This document shows, in pieces, positions 29,269 to 46,237 of a DNA stretch of 64,000 bases (position 1 is its first letter; each line of letters begins with the position of its first letter). Under the pieces are notes generated by a model. It was not told the origin of the DNA and made no database searches. It saw only the letters and a program-made list of their open reading frames with translations. The translations under genes were made by a program, and so were the position numbers. The stretch comes from Gallionellales bacterium GWA2_60_18. Its GTDB lineage: Bacteria; Pseudomonadota; Gammaproteobacteria; Burkholderiales; Gallionellaceae. The stretch lies in contig MGWS01000018.1 in NCBI GenBank assembly GCA_001801105.1, positions 52,944 to 116,943 of the forward strand, written 5' to 3'.

Positions 29269-29862
29269 ATGCAAACCGCCAGCACAGCAGACAGCGCGAA
29301 CGTTCGTCCGGAAGGCGACCGGAAATTCAGCTCCGGCAACCTGATCCTGGTGGGCATGATGGGTTCCGGCAAGACCACCATGGCGCGTACGCTGGCCAAG
29401 CATCTCGGCATGGATTTCATCGACAGCGACGAGGAGATCCAGAAACGCACCGGCGTCACCATCCCGCACATCTTCGATGTCGAGGGTGAGGCCGGATTCC
29501 GCCAGCGTGAGACGCTGGCGCTGCGCGATCTGCTGGCGGGCGACAATCATGTGCTGGCCACCGGCGGCGGCGCGGTGCTGGCGGAGCAGAACCGGGAGAT
29601 GTTGCGGCAGAACGGCATCGTCATCTACCTGAAGGCGAGCGTGCACGACTTGTGGCAACGTACCCGGCACGACCGCAACCGACCCCTGCTGCAAACCGAT
29701 GACCCGCATGCAATACTGACGGAGCTGTTCCAGCAGCGCGACCCGCTTTATCTGGAAGTCGCCGACATCGTCGTGCGGAGCGGCAGACAGAGTGCGCAAG
29801 CGCTGATGCTGCAACTGGTGGAAGAGATAGACAGATTCAGGGAAAATGCCCGACGGGCCTGA
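29269..29862 (+). CDS. aroK: Shikimate kinase
   Basis: A 197-residue kinase phosphorylating shikimate at the 3-position. The Walker A is GMMGSGKTT, followed by [10 protein letters not shown] (shikimate-binding DxD), [14 protein letters not shown] and the lid arginine region RNRPLL. About 22 residues precede the core. ATG at 29269 follows the terminator and avoids translating it; a longer frame from 29212 would cross the hairpin. aroB follows 8 bases later. Confidence 0.93.
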   Translation: MQTASTADSANVRPEGDRKFSSGNLILVGMMGSGKTTMARTLAKHLGMDFIDSDEEIQKRTGVTIPHIFDVEGEAGFRQRETLALRDLLAGDNHVLATGGGAVLAEQNREMLRQNGIVIYLKASVHDLWQRTRHDRNRPLLQTDDPHAILTELFQQRDPLYLEVADIVVRSGRQSAQALMLQLVEEIDRFRENARRA

Positions 29863-29870
29863 AGCACATC

Positions 29871-30956
29871 ATGCAGACACTGACAGTAGGATTGGGGGAA
29901 CGCAGCTATCCGATACATATCGGCAGCGGCCTGCTTGGGCAGGCGGGGTTGTTGCAGCCGCATCTGCCGCGCAGGCGCGCCGCCATCGTCACCAACACCA
30001 CCGTGGCGCCGCTTTATCTAGAAAAGCTTCGGCAAACTTTGCAGCAGATCGGTGTCGATAGCGTGCCGGTCATCCTGCCGGATGGCGAGGAGTACAAGAA
30101 TTCCGATACGCTGAACCTAATCTACGACGCGCTGCTGACCCATCGCTGCGAGCGCAGCACGCCGCTGATCGCCCTGGGCGGCGGTGTGATCGGCGACATG
30201 ACCGGTTATGCGGCGGCGACCTATCTGCGCGGCGTGCCGTTCATCCAGATACCTACCACGCTGCTGGCGCAGGTGGACTCCTCGGTGGGCGGCAAGACCG
30301 GCATCAACCATCCGCTCGGCAAGAACATGATCGGTGCGTTCTATCAGCCGCAGCTTGTGCTGGCCGATACCGATACGCTGAACACGCTGCCGGACAAGGA
30401 ACTTTCGGCGGGCATGTCCGAGGTCATCAAATACGGCCTGATCCGCGACCTGCCGTTCCTCGAGTGGCTGGAACAGAACATGGAAAAACTGCTGGCGCGC
30501 GACACCGTAGCGTTGCAATACGCCATCGCGCGCAGTTGCCAGAACAAGGCCGAGGTCGTCGCGGCAGACGAGCGCGAAAGTGGCGAACGCGCCCTGCTGA
30601 ATCTCGGGCATACCTTTGGGCACGCCATCGAGTCAGGAATGGGCTATGGTAACTGGCTGCACGGCGAGGGGGTAGCGGCAGGCACCGTCATGGCCGCCGA
30701 CCTGTCGCAGCGCCTGGGTTGGATCGGTGTGCAGGACGTGGCGCGTATCCGCAGTTTGTTCGAGCGCGCCGGACTGCCGGTCGTGGCACCCGATCTGGGC
30801 GTGGAGAAATACCTCGAGTTGATGGGGCTGGACAAGAAAGTGGAGGGCGGCAGGATGCGTTTCGTGCTGCTCAAGGAAATGGGGCGCGCCGTGGTGTGCG
30901 GCGACGTGCCGGATGGCTTGCTGCGGCAGACCTTGGAGTCTTCGACCCGTGGCTGA
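29871..30956 (+). CDS. aroB: 3-dehydroquinate synthase
   Basis: A 361-residue NAD- and metal-dependent enzyme, the second step of the shikimate pathway. [45 protein letters not shown] and metal ligands in [12 protein letters not shown] and WLHGEGVA are present. The aroK-aroB pair is conserved. Its end overlaps dgt by eight bases. Confidence 0.95.
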   Translation: MQTLTVGLGERSYPIHIGSGLLGQAGLLQPHLPRRRAAIVTNTTVAPLYLEKLRQTLQQIGVDSVPVILPDGEEYKNSDTLNLIYDALLTHRCERSTPLIALGGGVIGDMTGYAAATYLRGVPFIQIPTTLLAQVDSSVGGKTGINHPLGKNMIGAFYQPQLVLADTDTLNTLPDKELSAGMSEVIKYGLIRDLPFLEWLEQNMEKLLARDTVALQYAIARSCQNKAEVVAADERESGERALLNLGHTFGHAIESGMGYGNWLHGEGVAAGTVMAADLSQRLGWIGVQDVARIRSLFERAGLPVVAPDLGVEKYLELMGLDKKVEGGRMRFVLLKEMGRAVVCGDVPDGLLRQTLESSTRG

Positions 30957-32076
30957 GCTGGCGACCTACGCCGCCAGCGGAGCCAATTCGCGCGGGCGCA
31001 AAATTGCGGAGGACGCGCCGCAAGGTCGCAGCGAGTTCCAGCGCGACCGCGACCGCATCATCCATTCTGCCGCGTTCCGCCGCCTCGAATACAAGACCCA
31101 GGTGTTCGTGAACCACGAGGGCGACCTGTTCCGTACACGCCTCACTCACAGCATCGAAGTCGCGCAGATTGCCCGTTCCATCGCGCGCCGCCTGCGGCTC
31201 GACGAAGACCTCGCCGAAGCGATCTCGCTGGCGCACGACTTGGGGCACACACCGTTCGGCCACGCCGGACAGGACGCGCTGAACGCCTGCATGCAGCCTT
31301 ATGGCGGTTTCGAACACAACCTGCAATCGTTGCGCGTGGTGGATGTGCTGGAAGAGCGTTATGCCGCATTCGACGGACTGAATCTCACCTTCGAGACGCG
31401 CGAGGGCATCCTCAAACATTGCTCGGCGGAAAATGCCGCACAACTTGGTGAGCTGGGCGGACGTTTCCTGCGGAACCGCCGTCCTTCGCTGGAGGCGCAG
31501 ATCGCCAACCTCGCCGACGAGATCGCCTACAACAACCACGATGTGGATGACGGCCTGCGCTCCGGCCTGGTCACGCTGGAACAGATCGCCGAGGTGCCGC
31601 TGGTGGCGACGCATCTGCGCGAAGTGCGCGCTGCCCATCCGGGCCTGCCGGAGCGGCGCGCAGTGCATGAGACGGTGCGGCGCATGATCAACACGCTGGT
31701 GTCCGACCTGATGCGGCAAAGCGAGGACAACATCGCCGCGCATGTACCACAGACGCTGGAAGATGTGCGCGATGCACCGGCACTGATCGCGTTCAGCGTG
31801 GAGATGGACGAGTTGCAGCGCGCCCTGAAAGGTTTTCTGCGCGTTCATCTGTACCGCCATTACCGCGTGATGCGCATGAGCGCCAAGGCGCGGCGCATCA
31901 TCACCGAGCTGTTCGGGGCGTTCATGGCGGATAGCCGCCTGTTGCCGCCCCAGTTCCAGCGCGCGACCGAAGCCGAGCGAGCCCGCGCGGTCGCCGACTA
32001 TGTCGCTGGCATGACCGACCGCTATGCCATCCGCGAACACCGGCGCATCTTCGCAGTGGAAGAAACGCTGACATAG
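30949..32076 (+). CDS. dgt: Deoxyguanosinetriphosphate triphosphohydrolase-like HD protein
   Basis: A 375-residue HD-domain hydrolase that releases triphosphate from deoxynucleotides. The N-terminal [26 protein letters not shown] block is the family signature. Metal ligands lie in [28 protein letters not shown] and a distal Asp ([15 protein letters not shown]). GTG at 30949 gives the usual start and overlaps aroB; an upstream ATG at 30913 would add residues encoded by aroB. It lies between aroB and gltB as in many betaproteobacteria. Confidence 0.9.
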   Translation: MAELATYAASGANSRGRKIAEDAPQGRSEFQRDRDRIIHSAAFRRLEYKTQVFVNHEGDLFRTRLTHSIEVAQIARSIARRLRLDEDLAEAISLAHDLGHTPFGHAGQDALNACMQPYGGFEHNLQSLRVVDVLEERYAAFDGLNLTFETREGILKHCSAENAAQLGELGGRFLRNRRPSLEAQIANLADEIAYNNHDVDDGLRSGLVTLEQIAEVPLVATHLREVRAAHPGLPERRAVHETVRRMINTLVSDLMRQSEDNIAAHVPQTLEDVRDAPALIAFSVEMDELQRALKGFLRVHLYRHYRVMRMSAKARRIITELFGAFMADSRLLPPQFQRATEAERARAVADYVAGMTDRYAIREHRRIFAVEETLT

Positions 32077-32099
32077 CTTTCGCAGGAGGGTCGGCGCGG

Positions 32100-32128
32100 T
32101 TGCCCCTGCCCTCCGGACAAGGTAAAAT
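32100..32128 (+). promoter_or_regulatory. Predicted sigma-70 promoter of gltBD
   Basis: TTGCCC (32100-32105) and TAAAAT (32123-32128) are separated by 17 bases, 80 bases before the gltB start. Confidence 0.5.
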
Positions 32129-32207
32129 CCCCGCCCTTTCGCTTTTGTGTCCGACGCGGCGGCGTGTGCCGTCCGGTTTTGGTTTTTGAATTGATCGAGG
32201 ATCACCC

Positions 32208-36883
<4,676 letters not shown>

Positions 36884-36884
<1 letters not shown>

Positions 36885-38338
36885 TGGGCAAGCCAACCGG
36901 ATTCATGGAGTTCCAGCGGCTGAGCGAAAAGAGCTTGCCGGTCGCGGAACGGCTGAAGAACTACAGCGAGTTCGTGCTGCACCTCAGCGACGCGCAGGCG
37001 AAGATGCAGGGTGCGCGCTGCATGGATTGCGGCGTGCCGTTCTGCAACAACGGCTGTCCGGTCAACAACATCATCCCGGACTGGAACGATCTGGTGTATC
37101 GCGGCGAGTGGAAACAGGCGCTGGATGTGCTGCACTCCACCAACAACTTTCCGGAAGTGACCGGGCGCATCTGCCCCGCGCCGTGCGAAGCGGCTTGCAC
37201 GCTGAACATCAACAACGATGCGGTGGGCATCAAGTCCATCGAGCACTTCATCATCGACAAGGGCGGCGAGAACGGCTGGGTGACGCCGCAGCCGGCCGCG
37301 AAGAAGAGCGGCAAGAAGGTCGCGGTGGTCGGTTCCGGCCCGGCAGGATTGGCGGCTGCGCAACAATTGGCGCGCGCCGGTCATGCGGTCACCGTGTTCG
37401 AAAAGAACGACCGCATCGGCGGCCTGTTGCGCTACGGCATCCCGGACTTCAAGCTCGACAAGAGCCTGATCGACTGGCGCATGGCGCAGCTCGAAGCCGA
37501 GGGCGTGAAGTTCCAGACCGGCACCTTCGTCGGCAAGGCGCTGCCGCCCAGGGGCGTGGCCAACGACGCGAAGAAGACGCTGCCTCCGGACGAGTTGCTG
37601 AAAAAATTCGATGCGGTGGTGCTGGCAGGCGGCTCGGAACAGCCGCGCGACCTGCCAACGCCGGGACGCGAGCTGGACGGCGTGCATTACGCGCTGGAGT
37701 TCCTGATCCCGCAGAACAAGGAAGTCGCCGGCGACGGCAACAACCCGATCTCGGCGCATGGCAAGCATGTGGTGGTGATCGGCGGCGGCGATACCGGTTC
37801 GGATTGCGTCGGCACCTCCAACCGCCACGGCGCGCTGTCCGTCACCCAGATCGAAGTGATGCCGCGTCCGCCGGAAAAGGAGAACAAGTCGCTGGTGTGG
37901 CCGAACTGGCCGCTCAAGCTGCGCACCTCGAGCTCGCACGACGAGGGCTGCGCGCGCGACTGGAGCATCGCCACCAAGGAATTCGTCGGCAGCAACGGCA
38001 AGGTCGAAAAGATCCGTGCGGTGCGCGTCGAATGGAAGGACGGCAGGATGAGCGAGATCGCGGGCAGCGAATTCGAGCTCAAGGCCGACCTCGTGCTGCT
38101 GGCGATGGGTTTCACCAATCCGCTGCAACAGGTGCTGGATGCGTTCGGCGTGGAGAAGGATGCACGCGGCAACCTCAAGGCCGACACCGAAACCTACCGC
38201 ACCAGCGTGGACAAGGTGTTCGCCGCCGGCGACATGCGTCGCGGCCAGTCGCTGGTGGTCTGGGCGATCCGCGAAGGTCGCCAGTGCGCGCGCGCGGTGG
38301 ACGAGTTCCTGATGGGCAGTTCCGTATTACCTCGCTAA
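36884..38338 (+). CDS. gltD: Glutamate synthase, small (beta) subunit
   Basis: A 484-residue FAD/NADPH oxidoreductase passing electrons to GltB. N-terminal 4Fe-4S cysteines ([31 protein letters not shown]), FAD fold [12 protein letters not shown] and NADPH fold [11 protein letters not shown] are clear. [16 protein letters not shown] closes the flavin site. The start overlaps the gltB stop by one base, with GGAGG just upstream. Confidence 0.96.
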
Positions 38339-38343
38339 CGGGG

Positions 38344-38410
38344 ATAGCTTGTAGCCCATAGCTTGTGGCAAACCGGGCTTGGCTACCCGCTACAGGCTAC
38401 CAGCTCCCAG
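38344..38410. repeat. Inverted heptamer-type repeat between gltD and hemE
   Basis: TAGCTTGTAGCCCATAGCTT on the left and GCTACCCGCTACAGGCTACC on the right share the 5-mer GTAGC/GCTAC at about 7-base spacing and can fold back on each other. It is related in unit to the element at 49121-49211. It fills most of the 109-base gap. Confidence 0.6.
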
Positions 38411-38447
38411 AACTTCTGATTTAGTGAATGGTAAATAGGGAAACATA

Positions 38448-39512
38448 ATGAACTTCAAACTCAAGAACGACACCTTCCTGCGCGCGCTGTTGCGCCAGCC
38501 GACCGACTACACGCCGCTGTGGATGATGCGTCAGGCCGGTCGTTACCTGCCGGAATACCGCGAGTCGCGCAAGCGCGCCGGCAGTTTTCTCGGCCTGTGC
38601 AAAAGCCCGGATTACGCCACCGAGGTCACGCTGCAACCGCTGGAGCGTTTTCCGCTGGACGCCGCGATCCTGTTCTCCGACATCCTCACGGTGCCCGACG
38701 CGATGGGGCTGGGGCTGTATTTCTCCGAAGGCGAAGGGCCGAAGTTCGAGCGTCCGCTGTGTGACGAAGCGGCGATCAAGGCGCTGCGCGTGCCGGATAT
38801 CGGCACCGACCTGCGCTACGTCACCGACGCGGTGACGCAGATCCGTAAGGCGCTCGATGGCCGCGTGCCGCTGATCGGTTTCTCCGGCAGCCCGTTCACC
38901 CTGTCCTGCTACATGGTCGAGGGCGGCGGCAGCGACGACTACGCCAAGGTCAAGACCCTGATGTACAACGAGCCGAAGCTGATGCACCACATCCTCGATG
39001 TCACCGCGCAGGCGGTGACCGCCTACCTGAATGCCCAGATCGAAGCGGGCGCGCAGGCGGTGATGATCTTCGACTCGTGGGGCGGCGTGCTGTCGCATGC
39101 GGCGTTCCATGAGTTCTCGTTGCACTATACCCGGCGCATCCTCGACGGCCTGATCAAGGAGAAGGACGGCGTGCGGATTCCTTCGATTGTGTTCACCAAG
39201 GGCGGCGGCCTGTGGATCGAAAGCATCGCCGACGCCGGCTGCGACGCGGTCGGGCTGGACTGGACCATCGACATCGGCGTGGCGCGCCAGAAGGTCGGCC
39301 ACCGCGTCGCGTTGCAGGGCAACATGGACCCCGCCGTGCTGTTCGCCTCGCCGGACGCGATCCGCAACGAGGTCGAGCGCATCCTCGCCAGCTACGGCTA
39401 CGGCAGCGGTCACGTGTTCAATCTCGGGCACGGTATCTCGCAACATGCCGACCCGGAACATGCGGCGGCGTTCGTCGCGGCGGTGCATGAGCTGAGCCGC
39501 AAGTATCACTGA
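38448..39512 (+). CDS. hemE: Uroporphyrinogen decarboxylase
   Basis: A 354-residue cytosolic enzyme removing four carboxyl groups from uroporphyrinogen III. The N-terminal signature [17 protein letters not shown] contains the substrate arginines, and [12 protein letters not shown] carries the catalytic Asp. [16 protein letters not shown] and the C-terminal FNLGHGI are also conserved. Full family length. Confidence 0.96.
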   Translation: MNFKLKNDTFLRALLRQPTDYTPLWMMRQAGRYLPEYRESRKRAGSFLGLCKSPDYATEVTLQPLERFPLDAAILFSDILTVPDAMGLGLYFSEGEGPKFERPLCDEAAIKALRVPDIGTDLRYVTDAVTQIRKALDGRVPLIGFSGSPFTLSCYMVEGGGSDDYAKVKTLMYNEPKLMHHILDVTAQAVTAYLNAQIEAGAQAVMIFDSWGGVLSHAAFHEFSLHYTRRILDGLIKEKDGVRIPSIVFTKGGGLWIESIADAGCDAVGLDWTIDIGVARQKVGHRVALQGNMDPAVLFASPDAIRNEVERILASYGYGSGHVFNLGHGISQHADPEHAAAFVAAVHELSRKYH

Positions 39513-39528
39513 ACCGATAGCTGCAGCA

Positions 39529-39557
39529 AAAAGCCGCAGGCGTTCCCTGCGGCTTTT
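39529..39557. terminator. Terminator after hemE
   Basis: AAAAGCCGCAGG (39529-39540) pairs with CCTGCGGCTTTT (39546-39557) around CGTTC. A-run and T-run flanks could serve both strands. Confidence 0.85.
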
Positions 39558-39581
39558 GCATTTCTGCGACAATCAGCGCTT

Positions 39582-41753
<2,172 letters not shown>

Positions 41754-41786
41754 AGTGCCCGAACTGGGCAGACCCATCAACCGACC

Positions 41787-43202
41787 ATGACTGAAGATAT
41801 GACACACGCAACCCTGATCCCGTCGCTCGCCGCCATCGTCGGCGCCGATGCCGTGCTGACCGGCGCGGCCGCCGCGCCGCATTACAATGACTGGCGCGGT
41901 CGCTATACCGGCAGCGCGCTGGCGGTGGTGTTGCCGTCCGATACCCGGCAGGTTTCCGAGGTGGTGACGCTGTGCGCCGCGAAGCGCATCGCCATCGTGC
42001 CGCAGGCCGGCAACACCAGCTTGTGCGGCGCCAGCGTGCCGCTGGCGGACGACGGCGCGCAGATCGTGCTCAACCTGTCGCGCATGAATCGTATCCGCGA
42101 GTTCGATGCCGTCAATTACACCATGACGGTGGAAGCCGGCTGCATCCTGGCCGATGTGCGCGAAGCGGCGAAACAGGGCAACCGCCTGTTTGCGCTGGGG
42201 CTCACCGCCACCGAAAATATCTGCGAGATCGGCGGCAACCTGTCCACCAACGCCGGCGGTATCGCGGTGCTGCGCTACGGCACCGCGCGCGACCTGGTGC
42301 TGGGGCTGGAAGTGGTGCTGCCGGACGGGCGCATCTGGAACGGCCTGCGGGCGTTGCGCAAGGACAACACCGGCTACGGGCTGAAACACCTGTTCATCGG
42401 TGCGGAAGGCACGCTCGGCATCATCACTGCCGCCGTGCTCAAGCTCTCGCCGCGCCCGCAATCCAGCGCCACTGCCTGCGTGGCGATCGCCGGCCCGGAG
42501 GTCGGCGTGCGCCTGCTGGCGCATCTGCGCGCCGTGCTCGGCGACACCCTGAGCAGCTTCGAGCTGTTCTCGCGCAGCTGTCTCGATCTGGTGCTGGCCC
42601 ACATCCCCGGCACACAGGAACCGTTCGCGCAGCGCCATGCATGGTATCTGCTGATCCAGGCCGAGGACGTGCTGCAAACCCCGCTGGAAGCGGAACTGCG
42701 CGGCGCGCTGGAGAATTTCGGCGACGGCATCGAAGAGTTCGGTACGGCTTCGGACGCAGCCCGCGACTGGTGGGTGCTGCGCGAGAGCATCGCCGAGGCG
42801 CAGAAACGCGAGGGTGCCAGCATCAAGCACGACGTGGCCGTGCCGGTGAGCCGCGTGGCAGACTTCATCGCCGAGGCGGATATCGCCTTGCAACAACAGT
42901 TTCCGGACGCGCGCAACGTCACCTTCGGCCACATGGGCGACGGCAACGTCCACTACAACGTCTCGCACCGCGACGCGGCGCGCAACAAGGATTTCATCGC
43001 GCAACAGGAAGGCGCGGTAAACCGGCTGGTGTACGAAGTGATTCGCTCACTCGACGGCACCATCAGCGCCGAGCACGGCATCGGCCAGCTCAAGCGCGAC
43101 ATCCTGCCCGACTTCAAGGACCCGCTGGAATACGAGCTGATGCACGGCATCAAGCAGATGATAGACCCGCACGGGCTGATGAATCCGGGCAAGATGTTTT
43201 GA
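41787..43202 (+). CDS. FAD-binding 2-hydroxyacid dehydrogenase (D-2-hydroxyglutarate dehydrogenase-like)
   Basis: A 471-residue VAO-family flavoprotein. The PCMH FAD domain is marked by PQAGNTSLCGASVP and ENICEIGGNLSTNAGG. The C-terminal catalytic half has the metal-binding HMGDGNVHYN and EHGIGQLKRD. The family oxidises D-2-hydroxyacids such as D-2-hydroxyglutarate or D-lactate; which one cannot be told here. No GlcE/GlcF partners are adjacent, which favours a single-subunit D2HGDH-type enzyme. The next gene converges from 43276. Confidence 0.85.
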   Translation: MTEDMTHATLIPSLAAIVGADAVLTGAAAAPHYNDWRGRYTGSALAVVLPSDTRQVSEVVTLCAAKRIAIVPQAGNTSLCGASVPLADDGAQIVLNLSRMNRIREFDAVNYTMTVEAGCILADVREAAKQGNRLFALGLTATENICEIGGNLSTNAGGIAVLRYGTARDLVLGLEVVLPDGRIWNGLRALRKDNTGYGLKHLFIGAEGTLGIITAAVLKLSPRPQSSATACVAIAGPEVGVRLLAHLRAVLGDTLSSFELFSRSCLDLVLAHIPGTQEPFAQRHAWYLLIQAEDVLQTPLEAELRGALENFGDGIEEFGTASDAARDWWVLRESIAEAQKREGASIKHDVAVPVSRVADFIAEADIALQQQFPDARNVTFGHMGDGNVHYNVSHRDAARNKDFIAQQEGAVNRLVYEVIRSLDGTISAEHGIGQLKRDILPDFKDPLEYELMHGIKQMIDPHGLMNPGKMF

Positions 43203-43275
43203 GTTCGGCAGGGCTGCGATCCGCCTCACCATCATCCGTTGCCCCGGTGGTTAAATCGGGTTCAATGCGTTGAGT

Positions 43276-44229
43276 TCAATTGACGATGTGCGCCCGGTTG
43301 CGTCCGTGGCGTTTGGCTTCGTATAACGCGGCATCGGCCAGCGCGATCAGGTCGGTTGCGGCAGTGTCGCGTTGCGGGATGCGCGCGACGCCGCCCACGC
43401 TGATCGTCACGATGCCGTGCGGCGAGCCGCTGTGCGGAATGCCCAGTGCGCTGACCTTGGCGCGCAGTTTCTGCGCGTGGGCCTGCAAGTCCACGATATT
43501 GTCGCCGGTCGAAACCACGGCGAATTCATCGCCGCTGTAACGTGCCGCGCAGTCCGAGCCGCGCGCGAACAGCTTGGCGATGCAGTCCCCCACCACGCGC
43601 AGGCATTCGTCGCCCGCCGGTCGGCCATAGCGTTCGATGAATTCCCGGAAGTGGTCCAGCTCGATCAGCAGCACCGACAGTTCGCCGTGGGTACGCTGTG
43701 CGGCGGCCAGCAGGCTGGCGAACTGCTCGTCGAAATGGCGGCGGTTGCTGATGCCGGACACATGGTCGGTATAGGCCAGCGTGCCCAGCTGCCGGTTGAG
43801 CGTGTGCAGGTCCAGGCTGGACTGGTGCAGATGCTGGTCGTGCAGGATGCGGCTGGTGACGTCCTTCTGGACGCCGACGAAATGCGTCAGCTCGCCCTGT
43901 TCATCGCGCAACGGCGAGATGCTCAGCTCGTTCCAGAACAGCGAGCCGTCCTTGCGGTAGTTGCGCAAGGTCACCTGGCAACCTTCGCCGCGCGTCAGGG
44001 CATCGTGGATCGTGGCGATCTCGGGCTGCTCGACGTCCTCCCCCTGCAGGAAGCGGTAACTCTTTCCGATCACCTCGGCGGAGGCATAGCCGGTCATCTG
44101 CTCGAAACCGCGGTTGACGTAGATGATGGGATGGTCCTTCCGGCGCGCATCGGCGATGGTCACGCCGTCGCGCAGCTGATCGACCGCCTGCGCCAGCAGG
44201 CCGGCGGAAACATTTGTCGCCGTATCCAT
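43276..44229 (-). CDS. LOV-like PAS sensor diguanylate cyclase with altered key residues
   Basis: A 317-residue cytosolic protein. Residues 18-125 match a LOV-type PAS domain (GKSYRFLQG, NYRKDGSLFWNELSISP, HFVGVQ), with the flavin-contacting Asn90, Asn100 and Gln121 positions kept. The photoactive cysteine of the canonical NCRFLQ motif is Tyr58 (SYRFLQ). Residues 150-317 form a GGDEF domain with YSGDEF (232-236). The first metal Asp position is Glu190, and the guanine-contacting Asn appears to be Ile198, so activity is uncertain. No EAL domain. The gene starts next to dsbC on the same strand. Confidence 0.85.
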   Translation of the reverse strand: MDTATNVSAGLLAQAVDQLRDGVTIADARRKDHPIIYVNRGFEQMTGYASAEVIGKSYRFLQGEDVEQPEIATIHDALTRGEGCQVTLRNYRKDGSLFWNELSISPLRDEQGELTHFVGVQKDVTSRILHDQHLHQSSLDLHTLNRQLGTLAYTDHVSGISNRRHFDEQFASLLAAAQRTHGELSVLLIELDHFREFIERYGRPAGDECLRVVGDCIAKLFARGSDCAARYSGDEFAVVSTGDNIVDLQAHAQKLRAKVSALGIPHSGSPHGIVTISVGGVARIPQRDTAATDLIALADAALYEAKRHGRNRAHIVN

Positions 44230-44234
44230 CTCCG

Positions 44235-44936
44235 CTACTTTCCGCTGGTCTTGTCCAGCAGTTTCTCCAGTTCTTCGGCGGGCAGATAACCCGGCACCTG
44301 CGTGCCGTCGGCGAAGATCAGGTTGGGCGTGCCGCTGATGCGCATTTTATTGCCCAGCGCCATGACCTTGGCAGTGTTGGTCTTGCAGGAACGCGCCGGC
44401 GGATTCACGCCATTCAGCATCAGGTTGTCCCATGCCTTGAGCGGGTCGCCGGCACAGAGCGTGTTGTTCACGAGCGCTTCGGAACCGTCGAAGATCGGAT
44501 ACAGGAAATGATAGACGGTGACGTCGCTGACCTTGGTCAGCTCCTTCGCCAGCCTCTTGCAATAGCCGCAGCGCGGGTCCTCGAAGATAACCATCTTGCG
44601 CTTGCCGTTGCCCTTGACCCGCTTGACCGCAAGGTTGAGCGGCAGCTTGTCGAAATCGATGGCGAACAGTTCGCGGTGGCGCTGTTCGGTGAGATTGTCG
44701 CGGCTCTTCACCTCGATGACGGAACCCTTGAACAGGTACTTGCCCTGCTCGTCGGTGTAGAGCAGCTCGTCGGCGATGACCACTTCATAGAGCCCGCCAT
44801 AGGGCGTTTTGGTGATGCGGTCGATGCCGGTGAGGTTGGGGAAGTTGCCGAGCAGCGACTGGCGGATCTGCTCTTCACCGGCATGGGCGGCGGACAGGGC
44901 GGCGAACATCAAGAGACTGGCAAACAATTTTTGCAT
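44235..44936 (-). CDS. dsbC: Thiol:disulfide interchange protein DsbC
   Basis: A 233-residue periplasmic disulfide isomerase. A signal peptide (cleavage after Ala19) is followed by an N-terminal dimerisation domain and a thioredoxin fold with active site CGYC (Cys123, Cys126). A second cysteine pair lies in NNTLCAGD and ARSCKTN, and the cis-proline in SGTPNL. It repairs wrongly paired disulfides together with DsbD. Confidence 0.93.
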   Translation of the reverse strand: MQKLFASLLMFAALSAAHAGEEQIRQSLLGNFPNLTGIDRITKTPYGGLYEVVIADELLYTDEQGKYLFKGSVIEVKSRDNLTEQRHRELFAIDFDKLPLNLAVKRVKGNGKRKMVIFEDPRCGYCKRLAKELTKVSDVTVYHFLYPIFDGSEALVNNTLCAGDPLKAWDNLMLNGVNPPARSCKTNTAKVMALGNKMRISGTPNLIFADGTQVPGYLPAEELEKLLDKTSGK

Positions 44937-44950
44937 GGGGAGTTTCCCGG

Positions 44951-46177
44951 TTAATTGAGGGCGTGCTGGATCAGCAGCTTCTTCAGTGGCGCGAATCGGT
45001 TGACTGCATCCATTCCGATGTTGCGCATGGTACGCAGCAGCGGGTCTTCGTTGACGAACAGATTCTTCAATCCATAAGTCGTTGCCTGCATGCTGTAGAT
45101 GTCTTCCTTGCGTTTTCGTTCATAACGGCGCAGCAATTGCGCGTCGCCGCAGTCGTTCTGCGCGCCGCGCTCCAGCAGCAGCTGCGCCAGTTGGCGCGCA
45201 TCGCGGAAGCCGGTGTTCACGCCTTGGCCGGCGAGCGGATGCATGTTGTGCGCGGCATCGCCGACCAGCGCGAGGCGCGGTGCGGTGATGTGCGGCAGCA
45301 CCAGCAGGCGCAGCGGGAATGCGGCGGGCGGGGTGATGACGGACAGCGCGCCGAGCGCGTGGTGCGCGGCATCGGCCACCTGTGCAGCCAGTTGCGCGTG
45401 AGTGAGCGCCAACAGCTCGGCGGATCGTTCCGGGCTGACCGACCACACCATCGAGACGCGTTTGCCCGGTAGCGGCAACAGCGCGAGGATGCCGTCCGGG
45501 CGGAACCATTGATGAGCGGTGCCACGGTGCGGCAACTCGCAATCGAAGTTGGCGACCACGCCGTGCTGGCGATAATCCGTAGGCGTCGCGGCGATGCCGG
45601 CCTGGTTGCGCACCCAGGAATCGCGTCCGTCTGCACCCACCACCAGACGGGCTTTCAGCGTGCGCCCGTCCTCCAGCGCTAGCGTCGCGGCATCGGCGCC
45701 GAAGCGCAGTGAGGCGCAGCGCGCCGGATGCAGCAGGGTGAGATTGTCCTGGCCTTGCAAGGCTTGCCACAACGCATGCTGTAACACGCGGCTCTCGGCG
45801 ATGCAGGCCAGTTCCGGCACACCGGTGCGGTAGGCGCTGAACTCCAGCGTGGCATCCTTGTCGCCGAATACATGCATCGCCTCGACCGGCGCGATGCGGC
45901 TGGTATCGGCGGGCCATGCGCCGGACTGTTCCAGAAAATGACGGCTACCGGGGCTGATGGCGTAGATGCGGCTGTCCCATTCATGAGTTGGAGATTGATT
46001 TTCACGTTTGCTCCCTCGCCCGCTTGCGGGAGAGGGTTGGGGAGAGGGATTCCCCGGGAGAGGGGTGGGCGCCAGCTGGCTTTCCACCAGCGCCAGCGAT
46101 AATCCGCTGTGTTTCAGCGCGGCGGCGAGGCTGGCGCCGACCAAGCCGCCACCGACGATCACGATGTCGAAATTCAT
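44951..46177 (-). CDS. FAD-dependent ubiquinone-type hydroxylase (UbiI/UbiF/UbiM family)
   Basis: A 408-residue flavin monooxygenase of the UbiH/UbiF family. VGGGLVGASLAAAL at the N-terminus, VVGADGRDSWVR and VGDAAHNMHPLAGQGVNTG are the FAD motifs. Paired with ubiH at 5841 it supplies another ring hydroxylation; sequence alone does not say which carbon. Residues about 38-59 are a Pro/Ser/Gly-rich insertion (NPSPQPSPASGRGS) encoded by a REP-like element. It lies in a surface loop between the second beta strand and the substrate-domain arginine motif. The gene is divergent from dusB. Confidence 0.88.
   Translation of the reverse strand: MNFDIVIVGGGLVGASLAAALKHSGLSLALVESQLAPTPLPGNPSPQPSPASGRGSKRENQSPTHEWDSRIYAISPGSRHFLEQSGAWPADTSRIAPVEAMHVFGDKDATLEFSAYRTGVPELACIAESRVLQHALWQALQGQDNLTLLHPARCASLRFGADAATLALEDGRTLKARLVVGADGRDSWVRNQAGIAATPTDYRQHGVVANFDCELPHRGTAHQWFRPDGILALLPLPGKRVSMVWSVSPERSAELLALTHAQLAAQVADAAHHALGALSVITPPAAFPLRLLVLPHITAPRLALVGDAAHNMHPLAGQGVNTGFRDARQLAQLLLERGAQNDCGDAQLLRRYERKRKEDIYSMQATTYGLKNLFVNEDPLLRTMRNIGMDAVNRFAPLKKLLIQHALN
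46000..46065. repeat. REP-like element inside the ubiquinone hydroxylase gene
   Basis: The plus strand reads TTTCACGTTTGCTC, identical to 9324-9337, followed by CCGCTTGCGGGAGAGG and further G-rich runs. The element is read through on the minus strand without a stop and adds about 22 residues to the protein. Confidence 0.7.
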
Positions 46178-46209
46178 TGACGAATCATAGCATGGCGCCC
46201 CGTTTCATT

Positions 46210-46215
46210 TATAAT
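46210..46215 (+). promoter_or_regulatory. Possible -10 element of dusB-fis
   Basis: A perfect TATAAT lies 23 bases before the dusB start. No convincing -35 hexamer is seen at the right distance, so an activator or alternative promoter form may be involved. Confidence 0.3.
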
Positions 46216-46237
46216 CTCACCCCCGCGAAAAATCATC

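Noticed and set aside
27546..29546. 666-codon minus-strand frame
   Set aside because: Antisense to pilQ and aroK, compositionally odd (His/Arg/Gln-rich) and without motifs.
43203..43275. Bidirectional terminator between convergent genes
   Set aside because: Only a weak TCAA/TTGA dyad is visible; no G+C-rich stem with T-run.
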